This document shows positions 17,982 through 27,728 of a stretch of DNA of 64,000 bases, piece after piece. Source of the DNA: Congzhengia minquanensis (GTDB taxonomy: Bacteria > Bacillota > Clostridia > UBA1381 > UBA9506); assembly GCF_014384785.1 (NCBI RefSeq), contig NZ_JACRSU010000002.1, positions 124,001 to 188,000 on the forward strand, read 5' to 3'. The notes beneath the pieces are model-generated. The model saw only the letters and a program-made list of their open reading frames with translations, ran no database searches and was not told where the DNA came from. Positions within the stretch are counted from its first letter, which is position 1. The number at the start of each line of letters is the position of its first letter. The translations under genes were made by a program, and so were the position numbers.

Positions 17982-18064
17982 CATTTTTTAATATACGGTT
18001 ATCGTATAGCTTTAAAATGTGGGGTGTCGGACGCATAAGAACGATGTGCGTCCGGCATTTTTTT
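17982..18064 (+). promoter_or_regulatory. Leader with stem-loop and terminator before potA, possible attenuator
   Basis: Between the predicted promoter and potA, CATTTT (17982-17987) can pair with AAAATG (18014-18019), enclosing the hairpin TATACG-GTTAT-CGTATA (17992-18008). Next comes a Rho-independent terminator: a 10-bp stem with one G-U pair, 18026-18035 with 18047-18056, then seven T. A terminator lying inside a leader implies conditional read-through. The sequence does not match the conserved cores of the purine, guanidine, preQ1, SAM or TPP riboswitches as I know them. Confidence 0.6.
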
Positions 18065-18085
18065 AACAGTATGGGAGGGTGATAA

Positions 18086-19129
18086 ATGTCCAACGCTATT
18101 ATTAAACTTGAAAATATTTCTAAAAGCTTTGGTGAAGAGGATATTCTTGAAAATTTCAGTGTTGAAATTGCGCGGCACGAGTTCGTCACAATATTAGGCC
18201 CCAGCGGGTGCGGTAAAACCACTACCCTGCGCTTAATCGGCGGTTTTGAATTGCCGGACAGCGGCCGGATTTTGTTCGACGGAGAAGACATTACCAGTCT
18301 TCCCCCTTATAAAAGGCGGCTGAACACTGTTTTTCAAAAATATGCTCTTTTTCCGCATATGAACGTGTTTGATAATGTGGCTTTTGGTTTGTCGATAAAA
18401 AAAGTAGATAAAAAAATTATGAAAGAAAAGGTCAGCGACGTTTTAAAGCTTGTAAACTTAAAGGGCTTTGAAAACAGAAATATTTCGTCCCTTTCCGGCG
18501 GGCAGCAACAGCGCATTGCCATTGCCCGAGCACTGGTAAACGAGCCTGAGGTATTGCTTTTGGACGAGCCTTTAGGCGCGCTTGACTTAAAGCTCCGGCA
18601 GGAAATGCAGTTAGAGCTGAAAAAAATTCAGACCAAGCTGGGCATTACGTTTATTTATGTCACCCACGACCAGGAGGAAGCTCTAACCATGTCCGACGAA
18701 ATCATCGTGATGAACGACGGCCAAATTCAGCAAAAGGGTACGCCTGTGGATATTTACAACGAGCCAAAAAATGCATTTGTCGCCGGTTTTATTGGCGAAA
18801 GTAACATTATAGACGGCATTATGAAAAAAGACCTTTTGGTGCAGTTTGCCGGTCAGGACTTTGTTTGCCTAGACAGTGGATTTGACGAAAATGAACTGGT
18901 AGACGTGGTAATCCGCCCGGAAGACATTAAATTTGATAAGGAAAACGGCAGGATAAAAGGAACTGTCCAGTCTGTGGTGTTTAAGGGCGTTCACTACGAA
19001 ATGCATATCCGCGCTGAAAATTTTGACTGGATTGTGCACTCCACAGCCATGGAGCCTGAAGGCAGCACGGTGTTTTTAGACCTTTATCCCAATGATATTC
19101 ATATCATGAGGAAGGTGGCGGAAGAATGA
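18086..19129 (+). CDS. potA: Spermidine/putrescine ABC transporter, ATPase
   Basis: ATP-hydrolysing subunit of a PotABCD-type polyamine importer. It has Walker [10 protein letters not shown] at 38-46, Q-loop [10 protein letters not shown], signature LSGGQQQR near 136, Walker B LLLDEP and switch His in YVTHDQEEA, followed by a TOBE domain (about 265-345). Length 347 is standard. GGGAGGG precedes the ATG. The stop overlaps the potB start (ATGA). Confidence 0.93.
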   Translation: MSNAIIKLENISKSFGEEDILENFSVEIARHEFVTILGPSGCGKTTTLRLIGGFELPDSGRILFDGEDITSLPPYKRRLNTVFQKYALFPHMNVFDNVAFGLSIKKVDKKIMKEKVSDVLKLVNLKGFENRNISSLSGGQQQRIAIARALVNEPEVLLLDEPLGALDLKLRQEMQLELKKIQTKLGITFIYVTHDQEEALTMSDEIIVMNDGQIQQKGTPVDIYNEPKNAFVAGFIGESNIIDGIMKKDLLVQFAGQDFVCLDSGFDENELVDVVIRPEDIKFDKENGRIKGTVQSVVFKGVHYEMHIRAENFDWIVHSTAMEPEGSTVFLDLYPNDIHIMRKVAEE

Positions 19130-19965
19130 ACAGACGTTGGTATAGCTATCCATACATCGTTTGGGCGCTGATTTTTATCGTTGTTCCTTTAATCGTCGTG
19201 CTTGTTTATGGCATTACGGTTCAGGGGCCTGACGGATCGCTTAACATTTCCTTTGCCAACTTTAAACGGTTTTTTACGCCTGTGTACCTGGGTGTGTTAG
19301 GACGGTCGGTTCTATACGCCGCAATCAGCACATTCATCTGTCTGATTATCGGCTACCCCGCTGCGCTGATTTTAACCTCAAAAAACTTAAAACATAAAAG
19401 TGTGATGATGCTGTTAATCGTAATTCCCATGTGGATGAATTTATTGCTCAGAACATATTCCTGGCTGACACTGTTGGAAAATGAAGGGCTCATTAATCAG
19501 TTTCTTCGGTTCATCGGCGTAATTGAACAAGACGGCTATATTCAGTTTTTGTATGGCAAGGGCGCTGTGATTTTTGGTATGGTGTATAATTTTCTTCCGT
19601 TTATGATTTTGCCCATTCATTCGGTAGTGTCAAAAATGGATTACTCCATCATTGAGGCCGCAGAGGATTTAGGCGCAGGAAAAGTGAACGTGTTTCGAAA
19701 GGTTATTTTTCCATTAAGCATTCCCGGCATATCCTCAGGAATTACCATGGTGTTTGTTCCCGCCATTACTACCTTTGCCATTTCGAGCATTTTAAGCGGC
19801 AACAACGTGAACCTTTTGGGCAATGTGATTGAAAAACAGTTTGGCGTGGGCGGAGACTGGAATTTTGGTTCTACCATGTCGCTAATTTTAATGGTGATGA
19901 TTTTGGTGAGCTTACTCTTCATGCCGGATTCTGAAAAGGAAAGTCAGGGGGGTATGATGCTATGA
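19126..19965 (+). CDS. potB: Spermidine/putrescine ABC transporter, permease PotB
   Basis: Membrane subunit with six predicted helices. The EAA loop that docks on the ATPase is visible as [28 protein letters not shown]. Its 279 residues and the N-terminal [15 protein letters not shown] match PotB. It overlaps potA and potC by four bases at each end, so the three are translationally coupled. Confidence 0.92.
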   Translation: MNRRWYSYPYIVWALIFIVVPLIVVLVYGITVQGPDGSLNISFANFKRFFTPVYLGVLGRSVLYAAISTFICLIIGYPAALILTSKNLKHKSVMMLLIVIPMWMNLLLRTYSWLTLLENEGLINQFLRFIGVIEQDGYIQFLYGKGAVIFGMVYNFLPFMILPIHSVVSKMDYSIIEAAEDLGAGKVNVFRKVIFPLSIPGISSGITMVFVPAITTFAISSILSGNNVNLLGNVIEKQFGVGGDWNFGSTMSLILMVMILVSLLFMPDSEKESQGGMML

Positions 19966-20735
19966 AAGACAAACTGTCAAAGCTTTATCTTTACCTGGTT
20001 TTCATATTTCTTTATGCGCCCATCATCATTTTAATGATTTACTCCTTTAACGAGTCGAAATACCGTGTTTGGACTGGTTTTTCGCTGAAATGGTATATTG
20101 AGCTGTTTCACAACAGACAAATTATGGACGCCCTCTATAACACAATTTTTGTTGCGGTGATCGCCTCAATTCTTTCCACTATCATTGGAACAGCGGCGGC
20201 AATTGGAATTGACGGACTGAAAAAGTGGCAGAAAAGCACGGTGATGAATGTAACCATGCTGCCCGTTTTAAATCCGGACATTGTAACAGGCATTTCGTTA
20301 ATGCTTCTGTTTTACATTGGCAAGCTGCCAACCGGGCGGTTTACGCTGATTTTGGCACACATGTCCTTTTGTATTCCATATGTCATTTTGTCGGTCATGC
20401 CAAAGCTAAAACAGGTGAACGCAGGCACCTATGAGGCTGCTCTTGATTTGGGCGCAACGCCGGCCTTAGCAACTGTAAAAGTCACCCTGCCGGAAATTAT
20501 GCCCGGTGTGATAAATGGCCTGCTTATGGCATTTACGCTGTCTATCGACGATTTTATCGTCAGCTATTTTACCACAGGTCCGGGTGTGGAAAACTTGTCC
20601 ATATTAATTTATAACGCGGCAAAAAAAGGCGTAAGCCCATCAATTAACGCACTTTCGGCGCTGATGTTTGCGGTGATTTTAGTGCTTTTAATTATTATTA
20701 ATGCCAGAACTAATAAAAATGCTGCAAAAGCATAA
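19962..20735 (+). CDS. potC: Spermidine/putrescine ABC transporter, permease PotC
   Basis: Second membrane subunit, 257 residues with six predicted helices and the EAA loop YEAALDLGATPALATVKVTLPEIMPGV. YSFNESKYRVWTGFSLKWYIELF near the N-terminus is typical of PotC. The start overlaps potB by four bases. Confidence 0.92.
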   Translation: MKDKLSKLYLYLVFIFLYAPIIILMIYSFNESKYRVWTGFSLKWYIELFHNRQIMDALYNTIFVAVIASILSTIIGTAAAIGIDGLKKWQKSTVMNVTMLPVLNPDIVTGISLMLLFYIGKLPTGRFTLILAHMSFCIPYVILSVMPKLKQVNAGTYEAALDLGATPALATVKVTLPEIMPGVINGLLMAFTLSIDDFIVSYFTTGPGVENLSILIYNAAKKGVSPSINALSALMFAVILVLLIIINARTNKNAAKA

Positions 20736-20766
20736 TATAACAATATTGAAAGAAAGAGGTTTTAAG

Positions 20767-21801
20767 ATGAAAAAAATTATTGCATTGGTTTTAGCGGTTA
20801 CACTTTGTTCAGCGGTTTTCAGCGGCTGCGGCGGCGACCCCAAGAAGGTTGTGAAGGTTTATAATGCTGCAGAATACATTGCCGAGGGCGTTATTGAAGA
20901 ATTTGAAAAAGAAACGGGTTATAAAGTGGTTTACAGCGAGTTCGCTTCTAATGAGGATATGTATACGAAAATAAAAACAACCTCCTATGATGTGCTGGTT
21001 CCCTCTGACTATATGATAGACAAGCTGGTAAAAGAGGATTTAATTCAGCCATTGAATTATGACAACATTCCCAACTACCAGTATATTGACGAAACCTTTA
21101 AATCGCCGTATTACGACGAAAACGACCAGTATTCCGTTCCCTACATGTGGTCCACCGTGGGGATTCTCTACGACGGCGACAAGGTGACGGATGAAGTTGA
21201 CGATATGTCCATCATGTGGAACGAAAAGTATTCCGGCAAGATATTCATGTTAGACAGTGTGCGCGACACCATGGGTATGACGCTGAAAAAGTTAGGCTTT
21301 TCTGTGAATACTGAAAACGACAGCGAGCTTGCCCAGGCAAAAGAGGAACTGTTAAAACAGCGCCCCTTAATTTTGGGTTATGTAACAGATGAAGTAAAAG
21401 ACAAAATTATTTCCGGCGAGGGCTATCTTGGCCTGGTGTATTCCGGCGAAGCAGGAAAGGCCATGGAGGAAAAGGACTCTTTAAAATATGCCATTCCCAA
21501 CAACGGCACAATTTATTGCGTTGACGCAATGGTTGTTCCGAAATCTGCTGAGAACAAAGACGGCGCAGAGGCGTTTATCAACTTTATGCAGCGGCCTGAC
21601 ATTGCGGCAAGAAACGCGCAGGAAACCTGCTATGGCATTACGAACACACAAGGCCGCGACCAGCTTCCGGACGAAGTGAAAAACAACAAAGGCCTTTACC
21701 CGGACAACGATGTTTTAGAAAGAAGCGAAATGCTGCAAAGCGAAGGCAACATCAATCAGAAATATCTCGAAATCTGGAACGAAATTACAGCATCGCACTA
21801 A
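20767..21801 (+). CDS. potD: Spermidine/putrescine-binding lipoprotein PotD
   Basis: Extracytoplasmic solute-binding subunit. The ATG at 20767 gives a lipoprotein signal peptide with hydrophobic core IIALVLAVTLCSAVF and lipobox VFSGC, so the mature protein starts at a lipid-modified Cys. The longer open frame would overlap potC, and AAGAAAGAGG sits before this ATG. The mature domain is a type D/F binding fold with VYNAAEYIAEGVIEEFEKETG and YDVLVPSDYMIDKL, as in PotD/PotF. The 344-residue protein is full length. Putrescine versus spermidine cannot be decided. Confidence 0.92.
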   Translation: MKKIIALVLAVTLCSAVFSGCGGDPKKVVKVYNAAEYIAEGVIEEFEKETGYKVVYSEFASNEDMYTKIKTTSYDVLVPSDYMIDKLVKEDLIQPLNYDNIPNYQYIDETFKSPYYDENDQYSVPYMWSTVGILYDGDKVTDEVDDMSIMWNEKYSGKIFMLDSVRDTMGMTLKKLGFSVNTENDSELAQAKEELLKQRPLILGYVTDEVKDKIISGEGYLGLVYSGEAGKAMEEKDSLKYAIPNNGTIYCVDAMVVPKSAENKDGAEAFINFMQRPDIAARNAQETCYGITNTQGRDQLPDEVKNNKGLYPDNDVLERSEMLQSEGNINQKYLEIWNEITASH

Positions 21802-21803
21802 AA

Positions 21804-22745
21804 ATGAATGAGTTTTATAAAAACAAAGTAATGTTAGCACCCATGGCCGGCGTTACGGATTTGGCGTTTCGCACCATTTGCAAAGAATGCGGAGCGGATT
21901 TGGTGGTTTCTGAAATGATCAGTTCCCGAGGCCTTCATTATAAGGACAAAAAAACCGCCGCGCTTTTAAAGACGAACCAAACCGAAGCGCCGCTGATTGT
22001 GCAGTTATTTGGAAACGACCCTGAAATTATGGCCGAAAGCGCAAAAACACTGGAGGGCATGGGCGTTTCTTATCTTGATATTAACATGGGCTGCCCTGCT
22101 CCGAAAATTGTGAAAAACGGTGACGGGTGCGCGCTGATGCAAAACGAAATATTAGCAGGAAAAATTGCAGAAACAGTCGTTCAGGCTGTTTCTGTTCCTG
22201 TCAGCGTAAAATTCCGCGCAGGCTGGGACACGGACAGCCAAAACGCCGTTTCCTTTGCCAAGGTGATGGAGTGTTCCGGCGTTTCGGCTATTGCCATACA
22301 TGGGCGTACAAAAGAACAGTTTTACAGCGGGACTGCGAATTTAGAAATTATAAAGCGAGTAAAAGAGGCGGTTTCCGTTCCCGTAATCGGCAACGGCGAC
22401 ATCACAGACGGCGCAAGTGCGAAAAACATGCTTGACAAAACCGGCTGCGACAGTATTATGGTAGGACGGGGCGCTTTGGGCAACCCGTTTATTTTTCAGT
22501 GCATAAAAAAAACGCTGGCAGGAGAAACATACTCCGAACCAACCTTGTTTGAAAGGCAACGCGCAATGCAGCGCCATATTGAATTGATGCGAGAAACAAA
22601 ACCTGAGCGCGTAGGTGTTCCGGAAATGCGAAAGCACTTTGCATGGTATGTAAAAGGGCTTCCCCACTCTGCCAAGTTAAAGGTGCAGGCTTTTTCAGCC
22701 AAGTCCTATGAAGAACTTTTCGATTTGGTAAATGAGATGAAATAA
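21804..22745 (+). CDS. dusB: tRNA-dihydrouridine synthase (DusB type)
   Basis: FMN-dependent enzyme that reduces specific uridines in tRNA. The 313-residue protein carries LAPMAGVTDLAFR at the N-terminus, the catalytic cysteine in INMGCPAPKIVKNGDG, KFRAGWD, and the FMN phosphate loop VMVGRGALGNPFIF. A C-terminal helical tRNA-binding domain follows. It starts two bases after the potD stop with no clear ribosome site, so it probably depends on coupling. Confidence 0.93.
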   Translation: MNEFYKNKVMLAPMAGVTDLAFRTICKECGADLVVSEMISSRGLHYKDKKTAALLKTNQTEAPLIVQLFGNDPEIMAESAKTLEGMGVSYLDINMGCPAPKIVKNGDGCALMQNEILAGKIAETVVQAVSVPVSVKFRAGWDTDSQNAVSFAKVMECSGVSAIAIHGRTKEQFYSGTANLEIIKRVKEAVSVPVIGNGDITDGASAKNMLDKTGCDSIMVGRGALGNPFIFQCIKKTLAGETYSEPTLFERQRAMQRHIELMRETKPERVGVPEMRKHFAWYVKGLPHSAKLKVQAFSAKSYEELFDLVNEMK

Positions 22746-22765
22746 AAAGAAAGGAGACAGGTTCC

Positions 22766-23632
22766 ATGTGGATTTTATATGCCTTTGGTTCTGCTTTATT
22801 TGCCGGTATTACGTCAATCCTGGCAAAATGCGGCATTAAACAAACAGACTCAAACGTTGCCACGGCAATTCGGACAATTGTTGTTTTGCTGTTTGCCTGG
22901 ATTATGGTGTTTGTGGTGGGTTCGCAGGGAACATTGTCTTCCATCAGCGCAAAGTCGCTGACCTTTTTAATCTTGTCCGGAGTTGCCACAGGCGCCTCCT
23001 GGCTCTGTTATTTCCGCGCCCTGCAAATTGGGGATGTGAACAAGGTTGTTTCTATTGATAAATCCAGCACCGTTCTGACCATTATTCTAGCGTTTATTAT
23101 TTTAGGCGAAAAGGCCGACACAATGAAAATAACCGGCGCGGTAGCAATCGGCGCCGGCACTTACCTTATGATTCAAAAAAATACCAAAGCAGCAAACGGG
23201 GAACCCCCAGAGGGAAAAGCATGGCTTGTTTATGCATTTCTTTCCGCCCTGTTTGCCAGCCTGACAGCTATTTTAGTCAAAATCGGAATTGAAAACGTGG
23301 AGTCGAACCTTGGAACGGCTATTCGGACTGTGGTGGTTCTTATCATGTCCTGGATTGTGGTTTTCACAACCGGAAAACACGGTCAGGTAAAAAACATTCC
23401 AAAGGGCGAGCTTCTGTTCATCTGCCTTTCCGGCCTGGCCACCGGAGCCTCGTGGCTCTGCTATTACAAGGCCCTGCACGACGGGCTTGCCAGTGTGGTT
23501 GTTCCGATCGACAAGCTCAGCATTTTAATCACCGTAGCTTTTTCCAGAATTGTTTTTGGTGAAAAACTGACGGTTAAATCGGGAATTGGACTTTTGTGCA
23601 TCACCTTAGGCACACTTGCCATGCTGTTTTAA
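22766..23632 (+). CDS. EamA/DMT family transporter
   Basis: This 288-residue protein has ten predicted helices in two EamA repeats that clearly match each other: ALFAGITSILAKCGIKQTDSNVATAIRTIVVLLFAWI against ALFASLTAILVKIGIENVESNLGTAIRTVVVLIMSWI, and SGVATGASWLCYFRAL against SGLATGASWLCYYKAL. The internal repeat shows a gene duplication. The substrate is unknown. AGAAAGGAG precedes the ATG. Its end overlaps the convergent GH2 gene by four bases, and no terminator is seen between them. Confidence 0.9.
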   Translation: MWILYAFGSALFAGITSILAKCGIKQTDSNVATAIRTIVVLLFAWIMVFVVGSQGTLSSISAKSLTFLILSGVATGASWLCYFRALQIGDVNKVVSIDKSSTVLTIILAFIILGEKADTMKITGAVAIGAGTYLMIQKNTKAANGEPPEGKAWLVYAFLSALFASLTAILVKIGIENVESNLGTAIRTVVVLIMSWIVVFTTGKHGQVKNIPKGELLFICLSGLATGASWLCYYKALHDGLASVVVPIDKLSILITVAFSRIVFGEKLTVKSGIGLLCITLGTLAMLF

Positions 23633-25899
23633 AACGTAAAATCGTCTAATCCACTTTTCTTTAAATCCCGCAGATAATTCTCAAACGAAATATTTAAAAG
23701 GCCCGTATAATAGTGATTTTTATACGTTTTTCCGTCAACAGTAAATTCTATCAGATAAAATAACTGGTCCTTCCATAAAATGTCTGTGACCTTCTGTGTT
23801 GAATTGGCACGGACATTTACCCTTCCTTCTAAAACCAATTGACCTTCCGTAATATTTGTAATGCGGAAGGATACTTCTTTATCATCTAAATAGTCGTTTG
23901 CCGCGTAAAGCGGAAGATTGGCTCCGTCCGGCTCGTCAAACATAAGCAAAACAGGATTTTGAGCCCGCTTAATAAAGTGGAACGCAAGCTTTTTTTCAAA
24001 ATAATAATCCACAACCGCGTCGGAAAATTGCGGCCAGCCGTCAATTAAATTCCACCAAATCAGCCCGGTTTTTCTCCATTTTTGAATTCGAAAATGCTCA
24101 ATTAAAAACTTGTCTGCCTCTGCCTGAGAAATTTGACTCATTTTTGCAAGGTCGTTTAAGTTGTCAGGCTCCTTTAAAAACATTGTTTTCACCTGGTCAT
24201 ACATCAGCCGTATGCGGTAAGTGTACGGAGCATCTTCTACCGTTTCCATTGCGGTGGCGTGAACAAGTAATTCTTTCCGCACTGCACCGCTGTCGTCAAA
24301 AAATGGCCAAGTCTTTTTCAAAAACTTTTCCATTGACTGCGGCGAATTGCAGCCATGATAGCCTGTTTCACTGGCAAAATGACATTCTGAATTTCTATAA
24401 TAGTTGCTTTTAAAATAGTCCCGCGGGCCCCACAAATGCTCTTCAGAAGGTCTTTTCCCAAGTTTAAAAGCTGTTTCTGAAATATATGGTGATGACGGAA
24501 GGTAAGGCCGTGACCAATCGTGAAGTGCCAAGGCGTGCTTTAACACCTTTCGTGTAATCCAATTTGTGTCCGGATTCAGTTTTACATTGGACCACTCTGC
24601 AATTGCCATGTCACATTCATTGTCTCCCGCCCAAAGCACTAAGGATGGATGGTTTCTGTAGCGCTTAATGATAAATTCTGCTTCTTCCAGCATTTTTTGC
24701 GCAAATGTAGTGTCAAAAGGGTAAATTGCGCAGCCCATTGCAAAATCCTGCCAAACCATTATACCGTTTTCATCACAAAAATCAAACAATTCCCGACGCT
24801 CATACACATTGCCGCCCCAGCAGCGAACCATGTTGCAGCCGGACTCATATAGAAGTTTTAGCGCTTTTTCCATCCGCTGTTCGTCCCGTGAATGAAAAGC
24901 ATCCAGCGGAACCCAGTTCGTGCCGGTAATAAATGTTTTTACGCCGTTAATACAAAAGCAAAACTCGCCGTTAATTCCTGCAACGTCTGTTCTTTCTAAC
25001 TTTACCGTTCTGATTCCACTTCTAAATTCATAGGAATCTACCGGCTCCCCTCCTCTGAATAAAAGCTCTGCCTTCACACGATAGAGGTTAGGTTTTCCCT
25101 TAAATCTTGGAAACCACAGTTTGCAGTTTTCTACAAAAAGTTCAAAACGGTAGTCGGTGTGATACAATGTCTTTTCTACTTCAAACCTGCTGTCTTCGCA
25201 AACGCCGGTGACGCGCACAGAATAATCTTGTATAAAATCACCTTCAACCTCAGTAGTGATATAAAAAGTCAGCGTGGCATCTGTTCCGTCGATTAAACTT
25301 GTAGATAAAAAGACATTTTTAATTTGGTTCTTCTTTGTTTTCACCAGCTCCACCGGTTTCCAAATTCCGCTGGTCACAATCCGCGGCATAATGTCCCAGC
25401 CATAGGAGTGCGCAGCCTTGCGCATATAAAAGGCCGGATAGTTGTAAGCCGCAAGTGAGATGCACGAAGCCGGCAATTCGAACTTTCTGGCCTCAATGCA
25501 TACCGGTTTAATGTGAACAATCAGCTCATTGTCCTTTTCTTTCAGCGGTTCAAAAATTTCATATTCTAAAAACATGTTGGAAACAGACTTAACCATTTTC
25601 CCATTTAAATAAATATCCGCAACGGTGTCTATCCCATAAAATTTAAGGTGCATGTCCTTTTTTGTGTCAAATCGGGTATAATACCATGCATGCAAGTTTT
25701 CCAGTCTCTGTGCTGTCAATGCATTGTCCGAATAAAACAAATCATCAATAATGCCCTGCCGCATCATATCAAGCTGCAGCTCTCCCGGCACGCTGGCTGG
25801 AATTATGCGAAGCCCTGCTTTTTCTATTTGTTCAATAGTAATAAAGTCCAAGTTTTTGCAAGCATTGTGCTCTGCATAAGCAACCTTCCAATGATCCAT
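23629..25899 (-). CDS. Glycoside hydrolase family 2, beta-mannosidase-like
   Basis: Probably removes non-reducing beta-mannosyl (or related) residues from oligosaccharides; there is no signal peptide, so it acts in the cytoplasm. The GH2 order is seen in 756 residues: N-terminal jelly-roll (about 30-190), Ig-like domain (about 195-300), TIM barrel with GTNWVPLDAFHSRDE and NMVRCWGGNVYE, and C-terminal beta domains. The acid/base Glu is in LVLWAGDNECD (about 428), and the nucleophile is probably the Glu in FASETGYHG (about 511). The WGGNVYE form is typical of the beta-mannosidase branch. AGGAGG abuts the first ATG (25905), so the second ATG, six bases on, is used. It is the last gene of the ROK-controlled operon. 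Confidence 0.85.
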   Translation of the reverse strand: MDHWKVAYAEHNACKNLDFITIEQIEKAGLRIIPASVPGELQLDMMRQGIIDDLFYSDNALTAQRLENLHAWYYTRFDTKKDMHLKFYGIDTVADIYLNGKMVKSVSNMFLEYEIFEPLKEKDNELIVHIKPVCIEARKFELPASCISLAAYNYPAFYMRKAAHSYGWDIMPRIVTSGIWKPVELVKTKKNQIKNVFLSTSLIDGTDATLTFYITTEVEGDFIQDYSVRVTGVCEDSRFEVEKTLYHTDYRFELFVENCKLWFPRFKGKPNLYRVKAELLFRGGEPVDSYEFRSGIRTVKLERTDVAGINGEFCFCINGVKTFITGTNWVPLDAFHSRDEQRMEKALKLLYESGCNMVRCWGGNVYERRELFDFCDENGIMVWQDFAMGCAIYPFDTTFAQKMLEEAEFIIKRYRNHPSLVLWAGDNECDMAIAEWSNVKLNPDTNWITRKVLKHALALHDWSRPYLPSSPYISETAFKLGKRPSEEHLWGPRDYFKSNYYRNSECHFASETGYHGCNSPQSMEKFLKKTWPFFDDSGAVRKELLVHATAMETVEDAPYTYRIRLMYDQVKTMFLKEPDNLNDLAKMSQISQAEADKFLIEHFRIQKWRKTGLIWWNLIDGWPQFSDAVVDYYFEKKLAFHFIKRAQNPVLLMFDEPDGANLPLYAANDYLDDKEVSFRITNITEGQLVLEGRVNVRANSTQKVTDILWKDQLFYLIEFTVDGKTYKNHYYTGLLNISFENYLRDLKKSGLDDFTF

Positions 25900-25901
25900 T
25901 C

Positions 25902-27164
25902 TCATCCTCCTTTTGTGCTGCTTAATCCCCTGATTTTTTCCAGCACACCGCCGAGCGCATCACCCATCTGGCAATATCCATTGTCATTCGGATGCACCCA
26001 ATTCGACTGGTACTCCACAACATCACTGGCATATTTATTTACCCGATATCCTTCTTTCGGGAAGCCATAATCAGGGTCGAGATTTAAAAACATGGGACTT
26101 AAAAAGATAAATTCATTTTCCCGGTTTCCATAAACTTTAATCAGCCTTTGGTTTGCCCGCAGAATGTTAAAACGATACATTTTCTGCGTGCCCCTGCAGC
26201 CCATTTGTTTTCCCCAGGCGTGCTGCTCCGCTCCCAAAACCGGCAAATTGATTACAATTGGAAGCGCCGCGCTGTATTCCCTTACCGACTGAACAAACCG
26301 CTCCATATTGTCCATAAACTTTGCAATGCGTTTATCCGACTCTTCATAGGGACAAATCTGCAAATCGTTTGCTCCCATCAAAATCGTCACAGCGTTTAGG
26401 TCTTTTAGACCTTGCCGTTCCACATACTTTGAAAAAGAAAACTCCCACGAAACATTTTTCTCAAGCTGCGTCATTTTCCCGTGTTCAAACCGAAATGCTT
26501 CATTTTTATCCGTAACAATTTGCCCGTCTTTCGGATGCTCCACTTTAAATCCGTCGAACTGGTAAGGGTCGTGAAGTGCATCTGCAATGTCCCTGTGGTA
26601 TCCTAAATCGCCGAAATAGTCCTTACCTGAAACATCTCTGGGAAATAAAAACGGTGAAGTTACATCGCCGTTTTCCCGCGTTCCGTGAAAATAGTTTTCA
26701 AAGCTCCAACCGCCGCGGCCTTCGTGATAAATTGTTTTATCAAACGACCGCGAACCCACAAATTCAATGCCATACAGCTTTGTGGCCAAGTGCGCAAGAT
26801 ATTTTGCACTTCTCGTCATAGAGTCACCGACGGCAAGCACGCGAAAAGCTTCACCATTGCGCTGTTTTGCCACAGTTTCAACCATAGTTTTCTTTTCTGC
26901 CAGACATACGCCATATGCGTCATATAGCCTAATTTCCAGCGGAAAAACCGTTCCGCTGTCCGGTAACTGGTCAATGTGCCAGCAATGTCCCAGGTTTTCT
27001 CCATATTCGCAGTTTACGAAAACGTCAAAATCCTCTGAATACGGCTGAATGATGTTGGCAAAGAAAATGTTAAATTCTTCCCTGTCCGTCTGAATGGTCT
27101 GGTTTTCCCGGCTGGAACAAATGTAGAGTTTCGGCGGCAGTATAATTTTTATATCTTTATTCAT
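25902..27164 (-). CDS. SGNH/GDSL-type hydrolase, probable carbohydrate esterase
   Basis: A beta-rich N-terminal region of about 105 residues is followed by an SGNH hydrolase: block I AVGDSMTRS (nucleophile Ser), block II Gly in HEGRGGWSFENYF, block III ILMGANDLQI, and block V WVHPNDNGY supplying the catalytic His. Such two-domain SGNH proteins in glycan clusters usually deacylate sugars. There is no signal peptide, so substrates are likely imported oligosaccharides. The start ATG overlaps the ygjV-like stop (ATGA), and the end overlaps the frame of the GH2 gene. Confidence 0.8.
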   Translation of the reverse strand: MNKDIKIILPPKLYICSSRENQTIQTDREEFNIFFANIIQPYSEDFDVFVNCEYGENLGHCWHIDQLPDSGTVFPLEIRLYDAYGVCLAEKKTMVETVAKQRNGEAFRVLAVGDSMTRSAKYLAHLATKLYGIEFVGSRSFDKTIYHEGRGGWSFENYFHGTRENGDVTSPFLFPRDVSGKDYFGDLGYHRDIADALHDPYQFDGFKVEHPKDGQIVTDKNEAFRFEHGKMTQLEKNVSWEFSFSKYVERQGLKDLNAVTILMGANDLQICPYEESDKRIAKFMDNMERFVQSVREYSAALPIVINLPVLGAEQHAWGKQMGCRGTQKMYRFNILRANQRLIKVYGNRENEFIFLSPMFLNLDPDYGFPKEGYRVNKYASDVVEYQSNWVHPNDNGYCQMGDALGGVLEKIRGLSSTKGG

Positions 27165-27703
27165 GCTTCTATCCCCTCTCTTTGGTTATTCGGTTTCTCC
27201 GGCTGTTTTAAAATGTCAAACCGCACAATGCCTGTCATTACCGAAATAAAGGTCAGGCAGTCGCTTGTCATGCTGGCGTAGGATCGGCTTGAAAAATTAT
27301 AAGTAAACCAAAACGGAATACAAATTGCCGTTAATATCCGCACAACTTTTGGTTTTTTCATTGCAAACGCCACATTTTGCAAAACGGCCCCCACCATTGC
27401 AAACAGTCCAAGCCAGTTTTTCCACCAAATAACACCAAAGACCACTGCAAACAGGTTAATCAAAACCAGCCATTTGCGGTTTTTGGGCTCCAAACAGTCC
27501 CGGTTCATAAATACAATGGCGCATAACATACATGCCGCGGTTTGTGCTGCACCCTCAAAGGCCGCCAGCAGCACATACTGGCCGATGAAAAACGCACGGC
27601 CAATGGCCTGCATGAGCATAATTTTTTTCTTGTCGTTCACCTGAAAGGAAAGCACCAGGCACAGTACGCCGATGTAACCTAAAATATGCGGTAAATAGTT
27701 CAC
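27161..27703 (-). CDS. YgjV-like inner membrane protein
   Basis: This 180-residue protein has five or six predicted helices and the features of the YgjV family (GYIGVLCLVLSFQVNDKKKIMLMQAIGRAFFIGQYVLL, then EPKNRKWLVLINLFAVVFGVIWW). The function of the family is not known; some members are placed beside sugar genes. The start is GTG with GGAGCG upstream. It is embedded in the ROK-controlled operon and may serve as a membrane factor for it, though no dedicated sugar transporter is visible. Confidence 0.7.
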   Translation of the reverse strand: MNYLPHILGYIGVLCLVLSFQVNDKKKIMLMQAIGRAFFIGQYVLLAAFEGAAQTAACMLCAIVFMNRDCLEPKNRKWLVLINLFAVVFGVIWWKNWLGLFAMVGAVLQNVAFAMKKPKVVRILTAICIPFWFTYNFSSRSYASMTSDCLTFISVMTGIVRFDILKQPEKPNNQREGIEA

Positions 27704-27728
27704 TTAGGCTCGCTCCTTTTCACTTTGT

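Noticed and set aside
17982..18064. Mini-ykkC (guanidine-II) or purine riboswitch before potA
   Set aside because: ACGR appears, but not in short twin hairpin loops as guanidine-II requires, and the purine core elements are absent.
22489..22989. 166-codon minus-strand frame across dusB and the EamA gene
   Set aside because: Overlaps two well-supported genes on the other strand and resembles no family.
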